Assembly (NCBI GenBank): GCA_018417955.1
Contig: JACTVC010000046.1
Location: forward strand, 124,001-188,000
From: Laccaria trichodermophora
Taxonomy: Eukaryota > Basidiomycota > Agaricomycetes > Agaricales > Hydnangiaceae
Length of the DNA stretch: 64,000 nucleotides
Direction of reading: 5' to 3'
Shown in pieces: positions 10,142 through 21,971 of the stretch (position 1 is its first letter; each line of letters starts with the position of its first letter). Under the pieces are notes generated by a model. That model was not told where the DNA came from, did no database searches, and saw nothing but the letters and a program-made list of their open reading frames with translations. A program made the position numbers and the translations under genes.

Positions 10142-12126
10142 TCAGGCCGAATCTGGCTGCATTGCCTCGAGCATAAGAGCATCATGTTCCATATACATGA
10201 TGCCATTCCGCACGGCTCCTTCATGCCACTCAATAGAAGATAAGTCGTTCAAACTTGGAGGATATCTGCCGATTCCGTGTTTTCCACACCAATCGAAATC
10301 AACGAGCATTGGCATCTGTTTCTCCGTGATCAGAATGTTGGGTGGTCGGAGATCCCCAAAGACGATTGACTCTGCGTGAAGGATACTGATGGCTCGCTTG
10401 ACTTCATCATAAATAGTGTTCGGAAGTTGTGTCGTCGAATACAGCATGTAGGCATCTGACCCTTGCACAAGATCCATTATCACCACACCCAGGTCGCCTG
10501 TTGTGTTTGGATTGGCATTATCCAGACTCGAATAATGAAGCATCGGGGCCAAATTATGGGACGCGAGAAGACGATGCGCATCAGAATTGTACCGCTGAAC
10601 AAATTTGACAATAAGTTGATGACCAGGAGTGGTCGCTGCTAGATAGACAGCTTTCGTCATGCTGAGTCGTTTGATATATCAGAATTCAACTTTCCGGCCC
10701 TGCGAATCAAGGTAAGAACGGGTAAAAGAGAAGAAGCGTTGGGTTTCGGGATGATGATCAGCAGCAGACAGGTTGCCATATAACGTTTTGAGGTCTTGAA
10801 GACCCACTGACAGTGCTTTGAGGAGGCGTGCAACGGAGTCCAACTCTCTGTCGTCATAGTAAGGATTACCGCCCGTCCAGGTATAGTCTGTCAATTTTTG
10901 GACCACAACATTTTCAGTAAAGACAGCCCCAGAGATACACATCCAGGCCCTGCGATGGAAAGTATAAATGTTGGACAGCAGCAAGCTTGTCGTATAGGGG
11001 CAAGCTGCCAGTTAATTAGCCCAGTGTAGCAAGACTTGGGGTATGTCATGCACCGTTTTTGACACCCATGTCTTCCTATATGATAAGGATCCCTGAATTG
11101 CCGGGTCAGAGCTACCTGCCCCAATCTCGTTCTTTAGCTCGAAGATTCCCGCCCTCGCTGGATAATTGTCTAAAGTATGTGTCAAAATTGAGCCATCCGC
11201 CTTCGTTCCATCGGCGTTTACGACAGGGGTTGAGTACTAAACCCAACAGCTTCACTCAAGCAGGTCAAAATTGCGTCATGTCGCCGAGCTTTCGTCTCGT
11301 AAAGGGCAGCTGACACACGCATACATTTATACGCTCTAGAATAGTCATCGGCGGTCAGATTGATGTTAGGATCAACGAGTGTGCGCTGGAAGTGAGAAAA
11401 TGCTGGATGGAACAGATGAACAAGGAGTTCACAGTTCTCCATTGGGCGTCCATTCATAACTGGCCGCACTCCTTGTTCGTGTTTGAAGGCAGGAAGCTAA
11501 GCACCAGATGATGGTGGGGGGGTGTTTATGCCATTCTGGACCGAGGTGGCATGCTCTGCAAAACACGTGAAAATCTTCGATTATGAAGTCGCGGGGTACT
11601 GACGTTTCTCCAAATAGGGGATCTCTCCTTCAATAGGCTGAGGGGGGTGTCTGATTTCTGTGAAGGGCACGAAGAATGGATAGAATAATTGTCAGCGAAC
11701 AGTTTCTTCCTGTAGTGCACTCACCAGCCGGGACCCCTTTTACCATAATATGGATGAACTCGTCGGGCAGTTGACCAGACCAATATTCCGAGATTGACTT
11801 CCATGATTGTAACGATTCGATGCCTTCAGGCTCAAATTTAAGGTGGCTAAGAGACCCATCGTTCAAGTAAGCGTTGATATCAATGTTGATCAACGTTGAC
11901 CTGGTATGTAAGGTGCGGCAGTAAGAATTCGCAATGTCATTTCACATATGATGGCGCCCACCTTCCACAATTCCAGACAGCGAGCATCAACACGCTCGAA
12001 GGTAGGTGCACACTGCTCTTTTATCTTGTCCAACAAGTGGCTAACATCATCATCGCCTGCCGCGGTGACTATAAAGACTTCATTATGACCTTCTATGAGA
12101 CAATTAAGCTGGAGAGTGTTAAACAT
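10142..12126 (-). pseudogene. Crinkler (CRN)-type gene with kinase-like domain, disabled
   Basis: Inverted paralogue of the gene at 42250-44223. The N-terminus from 12126 is a Crinkler ubiquitin-like header (NCLIEGHNEVFIVTAAGDDD, ending LELWKV), and the C-terminal part is a protein-kinase-like domain (FGDLRPPNILI, VDFDWCG). Against the other copy I see three breaks. A 10-bp palindromic insertion sits just after the first splice acceptor (about 11884-11897). A 2-bp insertion near 11215 shifts the frame after the central domain. A CGA-to-TGA nonsense change lies near 10675, before the kinase domain. The 3' kinase frame (10142-10660) remains open. Crinklers are secreted or translocated effectors in oomycetes and are widespread in saprotrophic fungi, where their role is unclear. 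Confidence 0.85.
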
Positions 12127-12271
12127 GGTCAAGGTCGCATCTGCGTGACTAATCTCTAAGTCAGAATTCCAGTGCCGTGAGCCAAAGAGGGCGTCGACTA
12201 TGAAATTTTACAGAGGGACCATTCTTGAACCATTCTACATCGCAAGCCACAACGTTACCGTTTACCTACGA

Positions 12272-13742
12272 TCAGTGCCCGAGAGTCAAGCTGTTGACTC
12301 CCTCACCTGCCCCCTCTACTTCTCTTTCTTCCCCAATACTGCGCCTACGAGGAATGGGCCGTAAAATGGGACTTGCGAGTATCATATTGGTCGGTCGCAG
12401 AGTCGGGCTGGATGTCATGCTGACTGATCGAGGGAAGGGAGGGTATGCAGTTGTTATCGTGGGTGAAGACGCTGCAGAACTCGCAGCAGATGTAGGCATG
12501 TTGATGGGGATGGAGATAGGAAGTCTGGATGCGCTTCTATTCATAGGTGAATTCATGGACGGGTGTGAGTCTCTCAGGCACGACAATGAAGGTGAAACAG
12601 CGCGCCGCTTTGAGCTACTTGGGTAAGGATCGAAACGGTCATCCACTACAGCTGAATGAGCGCCGTGATATGACTATGAGTGAGGAGGATTGCCTACGTT
12701 TACGCTTGTTAGATCGAACAGCACTCGTTGTCGGAGGCGGAGTACATCGCCAGTGGTTTGGCGCTGCCATCATCGAAGGCATTAGGGGAGATCCAAGAGG
12801 CTTGTTTCTGAATGAATGGATGTAGTAGTAAGACTTAACATCATAACTTACCCCAGTATCGACGTCCATAGCGGCCGTTCCATAGCTCGAAGACGCCTCA
12901 GATGCACACATACTTAAATCATCCCCATTCATACTTCCAGCAGCGCTCACAGAATTGCGCGGCTTTTGGATGTTGATGGGTTGAGTCCCGCTAGGTGTAG
13001 GAAATGCAAAAGGAGCATCTTCTCCTTCACCCTCCTCGTCGCTTGGCGTTTCTTCGCGCTGGGACTCTTCGTGGACAGCTTCCTCTGGATATCGTCCCCT
13101 ATCAGTGAATGGGCGTGGGGTACGTGGCGGAACGGGCAATCCTGAACACGAGCCGATTAGACGCTGGAATGCGGCTTCTGATTTGACTTCGTCCTCTTCA
13201 GGCTTGGATTCCGCTAAGAGATTGAGTATGCGGGGCTGCTTCAACTAGGGAGAAGTATGAGAGAGAATTCCCAAATTGCATGCCATACTCACTGGGAACG
13301 CAAGGCGGCGATTGAAGATCGTGGGCATATCAGCATCCATGCTTGCAGACGATCGTCTTCGAGGGGGTGTTAGAGGCGGCGGCCTCTGCAGGATTTTCCT
13401 GCCACCGAAATCACCTAGAGGTGGGGTGTTGGCCTCAGAACCATTTGGAGAATCAGTTATCATCCGTTCTTTGTCGCCTTCAGTTTCCTCCATGATGTTC
13501 GCATTCTGGCTTCGCCGGCGTGCATGGAGTGTGAAAGAGGAAGCAAGAGGACTGTGCAGCCTTGTTTCGGACAAGTATCCACCTTTTTGCAAAAGACTCG
13601 GGCGGCGAAATCGTTGTAGAAGCAAAGATGGGTCTTCAAGTGTAACCGACGATGACGAGGCCCCAGGACTTGATGAGGAAGGCGGCAAGGCGAAATCGGT
13701 GGAAGACGTTGGCAGAGAGGGGCGCGAAGTCGCTTTGGGCAT
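12272..13742 (-). CDS. Ser/Pro-rich hypothetical protein
   Basis: Not recognised as a named family. From ATG at 13742 the protein is mostly low-complexity, with proline-directed phosphorylation-like sites (RPPPLTPPRRRSSAS, SANTPP) and short conserved-looking segments: SLLLQRFRRPSLLQKGGYLS, PTIFNRRLAFP and PRILNLLAESKPEEDEVKSE. The last part is Ser/Pro/Thr-rich and ends at 12272. Introns inferred: one after LAFP, one inside the DVDTG segment, and one of about 68 nt between PPPTT and VVDDRFDPYP (donor GTGCTG, branch-like CTAAC, acceptor CAG). Without that last splice the frame stops early. The architecture resembles a disordered, phospho-regulated nuclear protein, but that is only an inference. 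Confidence 0.65.
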
Positions 13743-13924
13743 TACAGAAAGTGCAAATGGTGTTCAGCTTGGGGGTGAGGACGACGAGGGCGAAGTTTGG
13801 TCATTGTTCTATGGAGGTAGAGTTTCACGCGCTTCACAATGTTATGTAAATAATGATACTAGCACTTGTAATGATCTCTAATCATTTGAACGTTTACTGC
13901 ATCTACTGGTTCCCATCACTTTAC

Positions 13925-14705
13925 TTACAGATGCTTGGACAATCCAGCATACAGCCACCCACCAGCCGTGAAGGTGGCAGCTGCCAGTTGTGCTGAAATT
14001 AAAGTGTTTTTTAAAAAAAACGTGGGTGGAAGATACTGCGCGAATTGCTCACCTAGCAAGGCTAAAGTGCCAGGAGTCGAAACGATGCTTGATCGCTGTC
14101 AAAAGTCATATTAACAAGGCCACAGAAACAGGCGAATGTTGTATCTCACCTTCTTTGGATCTCCTGTAAGGTAGCCGCGCGTGTAAGCGATCCTAGACAG
14201 CGACCAGATGGCGCAGGCGGAAGCGGCGAAAACAGGATATTTAATCCCGGCAACAAGCGTTCTGGACCAATGTTTAAAAGACTGGCTAGCGGGTTCCAAG
14301 GAACTACCTACGTGAGATACACAACTGGAAGATTCTCCAGTGTGTTCTGATGGGCACCTAGTGCAGGAAAAACATCAGACAATATGGAGGCATGAAAAGC
14401 CATGTCACCCACGCTGTGCACAATTGAAAAGGTGGGCATCCTTGGAGGCCTGAGCCTCAGCCTTCTCGGCATATACTATACCGGCATCAGCAGCTAACAT
14501 TTATAGAAAACGAGCTTGCACACGTTGCGGATACGCAATTCCTGCACGCTTGCGGTGCCTTCCGACCTGCGCCACCTGGTAGACAAGAACCCAACAGGTA
14601 GACACCAAGGCCGCGCCAACGTAGGTAAATCTGAGAAAGTGTGAGACGGTTCCAGGAGGATAAGACGAGTACTGACCCCTCAGGTAAAGTAATTGTGGTG
14701 GACAT
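13925..14705 (-). CDS. Microsomal glutathione S-transferase 3-like (MAPEG family)
   Basis: Integral membrane glutathione transferase/peroxidase of the ER or outer mitochondrial membrane. From ATG at 14705 the start MSTTITLPEG is typical of fungal MGST3. Then come a first membrane helix (YVGAALVSTCWVLVYQ), VGRHRKRAGIAYPQLYAEK, the conserved FNCAQRAHQNTLENLP, a second helix around KYPVFAASACAIW, RIAYTRGYLTGDPKKR and a final helix with AGGWLYAGLSKHL, stop at 13925. Seven small exons; the CAQR/AHQ junction uses a GTGGGT donor. Four hydrophobic segments and about 150 residues match the family. Confidence 0.9.
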
Positions 14706-15029
14706 GTTATTGCTGAGAGAACGATTTGAGGAATATCGAACATCTTTTATATGCGGGAACACGTATTTCCGGCATTGGACGCGCGTCCTGCCTTTACTCA
14801 GCACATTGATGATTTAGGGGGCGCCTGTGGAGACAAGGATTAATGTTCCCGATGCCACGTATGCAACCAAGTTCATGCAAATTCCATGCACAACGGTTTC
14901 AAGGGGCAATTCAAATCCAAATCTGAAATTCAAAATGGCAAGTCGAGACTAGTCAATGGAAATGATACAGTAATCACGTGGCGATTTGATCGCAGTCTAT
15001 TTTTTCTCTTCTTGAAGTTCTTACCTCCA
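14706..15029. other. Divergent intergenic region (MGST3 / RRB1)
   Basis: 324 bp holding both promoters. The part near RRB1 is AT-rich with AAATTC/AAATCC repeats. No clear element could be named. Confidence 0.45.
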
Positions 15030-16738
15030 ATGTCAAAACGCGCGAACACCGAACTCTTGCCCCAAGAAAAGCGCGATGGCCAGCCATTCCATAAAGTTTC
15101 TGAAATTGGAAGCAGGCGGGAACAACCTATACCAGACGAGATGGGCGAATTTGAAGATGCTTGGGAGGACGAGATCGAAAGTGATGAAGATGTTACAAAT
15201 GCGGAGGATGGGGAAGGAGAAGATGGTGTGTCTCCGTCTAAGTAGTTGCGCGATAATACATGTTTACCCTTTCTAAAGGCATGGATATCGATCAAGTTCT
15301 TCCCGCGATTGAAGAGTCAGAGGAACCGCCTCCAGCTCCCCAAGTATACATCCATGGTACACACGTCCTGAATAAAGACGAGATATTGGAGCCTGATGAT
15401 TCCGTCTACATCATGCGCCATACGATGAACGTCAATTGGCCCTGTCTTTCCTTCGATGTTTTGCGAGATAATCTTGGCGATGAACGTCAGCGATATCCTG
15501 CCACTGCTTACCTAGTGGCTGGAACGCAAGCCGACACTGCAAAAAATAATGAGGTCGTTGTCTACAAACTAAGCTCATTACATCGAACCCAGAAGGATGG
15601 CGGTGAGTGAGTTCACGAAGCATTCTCTTCGTAACGAATTCATGAATTGCCTTTCTCAGATGATTCCGACTCTGATAATGACGACGACGACAACGATGAC
15701 CTGGACGAAAATCCTATCATTGAACACCGATCGATTCCTCACCAAGGCGGCGTGAATAGAATCCGTGCCCAGCCTTTACCAGCATCGACCCCGCTTCCAC
15801 TACCCTCGCAGCCTTATCATGTTGCGACATGGGCTGAGACAGGAAAAGTGCATATCTGGGACATTCAGCCGCTCGTCGAGTCGCTTGATGTACCAGGAAC
15901 TTCATTTGATAAATCTCGTGTTCACGCACCTGTATTTACCATTAACTCTCATGGTCGAACGGAGGGTTTTGCCATGGATTGGGCTTCGTCAGGACCGTCA
16001 TCATTGCGCTTATTGACTGGTGACATTCATTCGAGAATATTCCTCACCACGTCTACGCCGTCGGGGTTCAATCCTCTCTCCCAACCATTCACGTCTCATA
16101 CGTCAAGTGTCGAAGATATCCAGTGGAGCCCTTCAGAACCCACCGTCTTTGCTTCATGTTCTGCAGATCGGAGCGTGCAGATTTGGGATGTGCGCTCCAA
16201 GGGCCGTAAAAGTGTCGCTGGCATTGCCTCGGCTCACGAAAGTGACGTTAATGTCATCAGTTGGAATCGACTTACTACATATCTGCTGCTCAGTGGTAGC
16301 GACGAAGGAGGCATCAAAGTCTGGGACTTGCGAAACGTGAAGAAAACAGGGTATTTTGTCCTTGATTTAGATTTTGAAGATGAATATTGACTCAACCTTC
16401 ACAGTTCCATTGATCCAGATCCTTCACCTGTTGCATCGTTTGCTTGGCACAAGGCCCCAATTACCTCCATCGAATGGCATCCGACAGAGGACTCAATCTT
16501 CGCTGCATCGGGTGCGGACGATCAGGTTACGCTTTGGGATCTGGCCGTGGAACAGGACGCGGACGAGGCTGGTATGGATGATACCCCAGATGGCGGACAG
16601 GACGTTCCACCGCAGCTACTGTTTATACACCAGGGGCAAAAGGATGTGAAAGAAGTCCATTGGCATCCCCAAATTCCAGGGACAGTGATCAGTACAGCTC
16701 TAGATGGCTTCAACATTTTCAAAACGATCTCTGTTTAA
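15030..16738 (+). CDS. RRB1: Glutamate-rich WD-repeat protein, ribosome assembly (RRB1/GRWD1)
   Basis: Chaperone-like WD40 protein that binds ribosomal protein uL3 in the nucleolus during 60S assembly. From ATG at 15030: acidic N-terminus ([16 protein letters not shown]), then [20 protein letters not shown] (the CAF1C/H4-binding-like segment), an acidic insert ([14 protein letters not shown]) and WD repeats including [54 protein letters not shown] and [16 protein letters not shown]. Ends [16 protein letters not shown] at 16738. Introns at about 15226-15281, 15607-15660 and 16350-16407. Tail-to-tail with the REG-gamma gene, 34 bp away. Confidence 0.95.
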
Positions 16739-16772
16739 AAAGTCATCTTCATAGACAGAGTCCGACTTGAAG

Positions 16773-18053
16773 CTAGTACAGTCCTGCGGTATTGTTTGCT
16801 TTTAGAGCACGGATCTTTTGTGCCAAAACTAAATATGATTGAGAAAACATAGACGAACAGTGGAACACCCACCTTGGAAATATTCTTGTGGAGAACGTCA
16901 GTCAATGTCGCGTACATGTTGCGAATATCCCGCAAATGTTGGTTCGCAAGATACTGCTGTTTGTCGTCATGTTCCTTCAGAGCAAGCTGCGGATATGCAT
17001 GTATTGCACCAAACTCTGAGTACTAAATCAGAAAGGCTTACCGAGTAGTCTTCGACGTTGGGATATTTTATCAGCTTAGAACATATTTTGGCGCGAGCAA
17101 GATAATCCTGACGAGCTGTGTCCCTCAGGTTGAACGCTGATTCCTGAGCTCGCTGTAGCTCTCCAAGAACCTCTTATTCAAAGGAAAATACATTTTTGCG
17201 CAAGGGAGACGGACAAAGGACCCACCTTCTTGCACCTGAACTCCTGTCAAGCTGGTAAGATATATACGTAATCAAACAAAAACAACCTGTACCAAAATTG
17301 TCGCCACTGGAAGTGGGGGGTATCAGGAAGACATACGTCATATAATAATGCAAACGCACTCTTCTATTCTGACCAGAACATCAGTGCAGGGTGATGAGAT
17401 GTTGCGATAGACTTACTTTGGAATTGCCAAAGTTACCCATAGCTTCACCTGATCCTGGAACGACGACACGTAAACCTTGCCGAAGGAGCCACGTATCAGA
17501 AAACGCACAGTCAGAGTGACCAAGTCTTCACACTGCCTCTTGATGATTTCATGCACACTCTGAATATGCGAATTTGAATGAACCAACTGAGGGAATCTTG
17601 CACCTGTCGAGTCGTTCGAGACTCTGGCATGTTCATCACCCCCACCATCTTCACTTGATCGTTTCCTTTTCTTGAAACTTGCTTCATATGTGACGTCGTT
17701 GGAGATTGGTACCGGAGGGGGATAGATGGTTGTATCAGTGGACGGGATATCAAAAGACGTTGTTTGCATCATTTGATGTATTTCTCTGACACACTCATTG
17801 AGTTTCAAAATACGCACTTAGCATGAACCAAGTACAATATCTGTCGAAGAGTACGTGAGTATGTAACACTCAACGGTTTCTTTGAGAATTTTAGCACCTT
17901 TGATGGAAAAGCCCGGAATACCGCGTCTTCACCTAATTTCGCAACGATGTCGTGAAATTCCTGGGTGAAGAGTGAATAATAATTATTGGCGATACATACG
18001 AGCTCTACCTTCAATTTGGGGGTCATTTTGTTGTCCATAGCGAATGACGACAT
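16773..18053 (-). CDS. PSME3: Proteasome activator REG-gamma / PA28-gamma (PSME3-like)
   Basis: Forms an ATP-independent ring that opens the 20S proteasome, mostly nuclear. The middle has the family's variable Lys/Glu-rich insert (FKKRKRSSEDGGGDE). After it come VTLTVRFLIRGSFGKVYV and WVTLAIPK, then the activation loop IEDGDNFG. The C-terminal half reads VLGELQRAQESAFNLRDTAR, YPNVEDYS and RDIRNMYATLTDVLHKNISK, and ends NNTAGLY, very close to the SNAETLY end of animal PA28-gamma. The loop is coded by three tiny exons of 9 nt (17360-17368), 20 nt (17287-17306) and 18 nt (17226-17243). Exon borders between 17800 and 17890 are uncertain. Start at 18053 or the inner Met at 18038. Shares a 91-bp promoter with TAF1. 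Confidence 0.88.
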
Positions 18054-18144
18054 GACTGTGATGTAGTTGTATTTAGGGCTAATTGGCAAGAGCGTCCTAC
18101 TAAGTATAAGCTGGCATTCAACGTTCAACACCCAGCAAGCGCAC
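18054..18144. promoter_or_regulatory. 91-bp divergent promoter (REG-gamma / TAF1)
   Basis: The start codons are only 91 bp apart. No TATA box; transcription is probably initiated within short 5' leaders on both sides. Confidence 0.5.
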
Positions 18145-21100
18145 ATGGCCAACCAGGACGAACACGATGCAATTTCTGCTCTAACAGGATTTTCACTTAG
18201 CCACGTCTTGGATGGACTATCACTCCCAACAGGTAGTGGCTTGTCAAATCAACTTGGAATATCCGGATTACCTGCTCTCAATCCTAGTCAGATTTATAGC
18301 GACAAGTGGGATGAAGACGATGCAGTTGGACCTGAACAGGGTGAGGATTGGGAGGCAGAGATAGATCGGGAAATGCAGGAGGAAGAAGAGGAATCAGCAA
18401 CTGGGCGCTTCAAGAATGACGTTCATTCTCCTGTCGTTCGCAAGAAGGGGAAACGCGTTCGTGTTGTCAAGCGTCTCGTCGAAAGACCAAAGAGTGTTTA
18501 CGAGCGCTTCCCTGCGTTCGAGAAAAACAGGATTCTGAACTTTAGTGAATTGTTCAAAGGTTACACCGTGCGGAAGTCGCGTCTCGCGAAGCGACCATAT
18601 CAAGGTATTGTTGAATTCTACCTTTTGTTACCCACTGCTTCTTATCATGCCCCACAGTCGAAACGGTATACCCTCGGAAGAGGGAGGTTCCTCGGGCGTT
18701 CTTGGATTCTGTTGTCGGGGATACGAGAAGGCAGGTTGAGAGCAAACGAGTGGAGGAGGTAGTGTCAGCGGGGAGCGTAGAAGTTGACCTGTGGAGAGCG
18801 CTCGAGGTGAGTCGGAGTACCTGCCGATCCATTTTCAACTCACCACATGTATAGGAGCGTGATAGGACTGGTGTTCCAGTTACTTTGCCTTTGGACGACC
18901 GCACATTTGATCTCGTTCTACTTTCCAACTGGGAAGACCAAATCATATATGACTCAAATGATATCCCTATGGTACAGACCCCTGCCAACGAAAACAACCT
19001 TACTACTCCCGTAAATAAGGGTCTGGAATCTGGCTCATGGACGCAGAGCATAATATGGAGTCCGAATGCTCCATTTCGCGATTTCACTCAACTGGAATTC
19101 AATCATGAGGATGACATTGTTCCCGAAGATAGAACTGGTAAGTATCTTTTCATCTATTCTCGTCTTTCGACTGAAGCCTTGTTTTGTCAGTCGAGACAGT
19201 CCGACCAAGGAAACGACTGCGAGCAGACGCTGGACCTAGTCGGGACAAATTCAATCTTTCCAACGACCAATTCTACGAAGTAGCAAAAGAAGGAGGTCGC
19301 CACCGTGTCAGGCAAACCTTTGGTCAACTCGTTGTGGAACACGCATATCCGGCTCAGAAGCTACAATTGCCCTTTGTAAGCTGTTTGGCGTCTCATTTAA
19401 AATAGCTAGCTAACTCTTTCTAGTACAAGACCCGTTTGTCCAAACAAGAAGCTCGCTCTTTCCATCGGCCAGCTTTACAGTTTCCATCGAACATTGAGCT
19501 GCGGTTCAGCAAAGTGCGGACGGCCAAAAAAAAGAAAGACAAAGCAGGGCGAAAGTTGGGTAAAGGTGGTAACGTTGGCGAAGGCCTTCGGAAAACGAGT
19601 GATCTGAGCCTTCGTGACACAAGTAACTTTGTGCTTTGGGAATACTCTGTGCGTTGCCCCTCATCTTATATTATCGCACATTTTGATCTCAAGTTTAGGA
19701 GGAACACCCGCCTATTATCCCTAATTTTGGAATGGGCAGTTCACTTGTCAATTATTATCGAAAGAAAGATGAAAAGGATGACCATGTTCCCAAGGTTAGT
19801 CGGAGATTATGTGCTGTCAGAAGGATCTGAGCTAGTAACAGGCTGACCTTGGTGTTCCCTTTGTTCTTGAACCTCAAGACGAATCTCCTTTCATGAAATT
19901 TGGCTACGTGTATCCTGGTCAGACAATCCCTGCTCTCTATAACAACCTCGTCCGTGCCCCCCTTTTCCGGCACAAGCCTTACCCCACAGATTTTCTTGTC
20001 GTAAGGTACGAAAGCGAGTATTATCATGGTCATATCTAAATAACTTTCTCAATCTAGGAGTACAATCAAAGGAGAGACCAGGTACTATATCCGGGAAATA
20101 AAGAATCTGTATGTCATTGGACAAACATACCCCGTCACGGAGGTGCCAGGACCTCACTCTCGGAAGATCACCAACACTATCAAGTATCGACTGCAAATTA
20201 TTGCCTTCAAATTGCTCAGGAAGAGTCAAGGAGAGCGGCTGAAGATATCGAGACTGATGAAATATTTTCCAGACCAGAATGAGCTACAAATGCGCCAGAG
20301 ACTCAAGGTATCTCATAATGTTTGATTTTTGCCTATTTCAATGACACGGCCACAGGAATTTATGGAATATCACCGACGTGGTCCCCACCAAGGTTTTTGG
20401 CGTCTCAAGGCCTCCTGCCCTATTCCATCGGATGCAGAAATGCTCAAGATGGTCGGACCAGAACAGGTGGTGCTCACGGAAAGCATGCAGGTTGGTCAAC
20501 GTCATCTCCAAGATGCAGGTTACAGTCAAGCGGCGGATGTCGCGGAAGGTGACGAATCTAACCTTTCTATTGAGCAACAACTGGCGCCTTGGATAACTAC
20601 CAAAAACTTTCTCTTTGCGACGCAAGCTAAAGCTATGCTTCGGCTGCATGGAGAAGGTGACCCTACTGGCCGCGGTGAAGCATTCAGCTTTATTCGCATA
20701 TCTATGAAGGATATTTTCGTCAAAGCTGGAGAGGATTACGAGCAGAAAATGGGTAATTGTTGAACCAAATTTCCATGTTCTTCATGTCATATTTACAATC
20801 TCCAACACAGCCGAAGCAGAAAACAGGCCCAAATCTGCCCACCGATACAACGTTGCGGAGCAACAACTCATCTATAAGTCTGAAATTGAACGGATCTGGA
20901 AGGCACAATTTGATTCCCTTAGCCGGAAAGATGAGCCCAAGTTGTTGCCCGAAGACGAAAACAAAGACGTTGTCAAGAAACTTCTTCAACGACAGGGGAC
21001 TCAGCCGTATATTTCCGCGATATTACCGATGCCTGGTGCAGGCCCTTCTGCGCGCTCCTCCCCTGCTTTCAGTCGAGGTTCATCTCTAGAACGGGAAGGT

Positions 21101-21971
21101 AGCGTTGGGCCTGAGGGAAGTAGAAAGGTTCTGCGGATAAAGCGACTGGTATGTGCGCGCGTTCTAATTTCTATCAAATCTATCTGACGCTTACTCATCT
21201 GGAGGTTGATGGTATTTGGCGCACGGAGATCATTCGCGATCCCGCCGTCATACGCGCCTACGTGCGCGGGCGGCAACTTCTCGAGGAAGAAGCCACCCTT
21301 GCCGATAGTTTGGCACCAACAGGCGATGCCGATAAGGACAAACGTGCCAAAAAGCGGTTGGTTCATTTTCAGTGGTAACTTCGATCGTTATTGATATTGG
21401 GTCAGACTCGAAGAAGAAATTGCTCGAATGAAAAAGAACCAAGAGAGACGCTTGCATAGAAAGAACGCTAAAATCGTCAAGGAGGGTGGTACGCCTATGC
21501 AGCTCAACCGGCCTGTGAAGCCAGATACAACGGTACATGTTTTTCTTGTAGTAACCTTGAAACAAGACTTGACAGGCTTCAACGATAGAGACGATGCGGT
21601 CATTGCGGTCAGATGGGTCACATGAGTACGTCGTCTTTGCATATACATTCCTATTCCTTCATTTCAAGCGGAAACTTGCAGAAACAAATCGAAAGTGCCC
21701 TCGTTGGGCAGAGTTCAACAGTGGTACTGCTCCGACTGCGCCAACCCCATCTGGCTCTGCAACAAGCCCACCACCTGCCTCTGCCACCTTGCCGTCGAAT
21801 CTTGGATTCAACCGGGGTCCTTCCAACACGCCATTTGGATTCCCGGCAGCTGTCCCTTCGCCCTTGGCAACAAGCCCTCCAATGTCTGCTATGTTCATTG
21901 ATAATGACATAATTCCTCCGACACCGTCTGGGTTGGGACCCAAAATTAAACTAACTTTGAAGCGCAATTGA
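18145..21971 (+). CDS. TAF1: TFIID subunit 1 (TAF1)
   Basis: Largest TFIID subunit, scaffold for RNA polymerase II pre-initiation. From ATG at 18145 the N-terminus is acidic (YSDKWDEDDAVGPEQGEDWEAE), consistent with the TBP-binding region. The central DUF3591 domain follows (SRDKFNLSNDQFYEVAK, LRDTSNFVLWEYSEEHPPII, LVRAPLFRHKPYPTDFLVVR, YYIREIKNLYVIGQTYP), with a winged-helix segment (RRGPHQGFWRLKASCPIPSD). Near the C-terminus is the TAF1 zinc knuckle RRCGHCGQMGHMKTNRKCPRW, split by an intron, followed by a Pro/Ser-rich tail ending at 21971. No bromodomain is present, as in yeast Taf1. About a dozen introns; roughly 1,070 residues. Confidence 0.95.

Noticed and set aside
17816..17848. 32-nt intron in the REG-gamma gene
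   Set aside because: Too short for fungal splicing; a neighbouring 53-nt alternative (GTGTTA donor, CTAAG acceptor) keeps the frame and leads into a family-like RILKLNECV segment, so the junction is left open.
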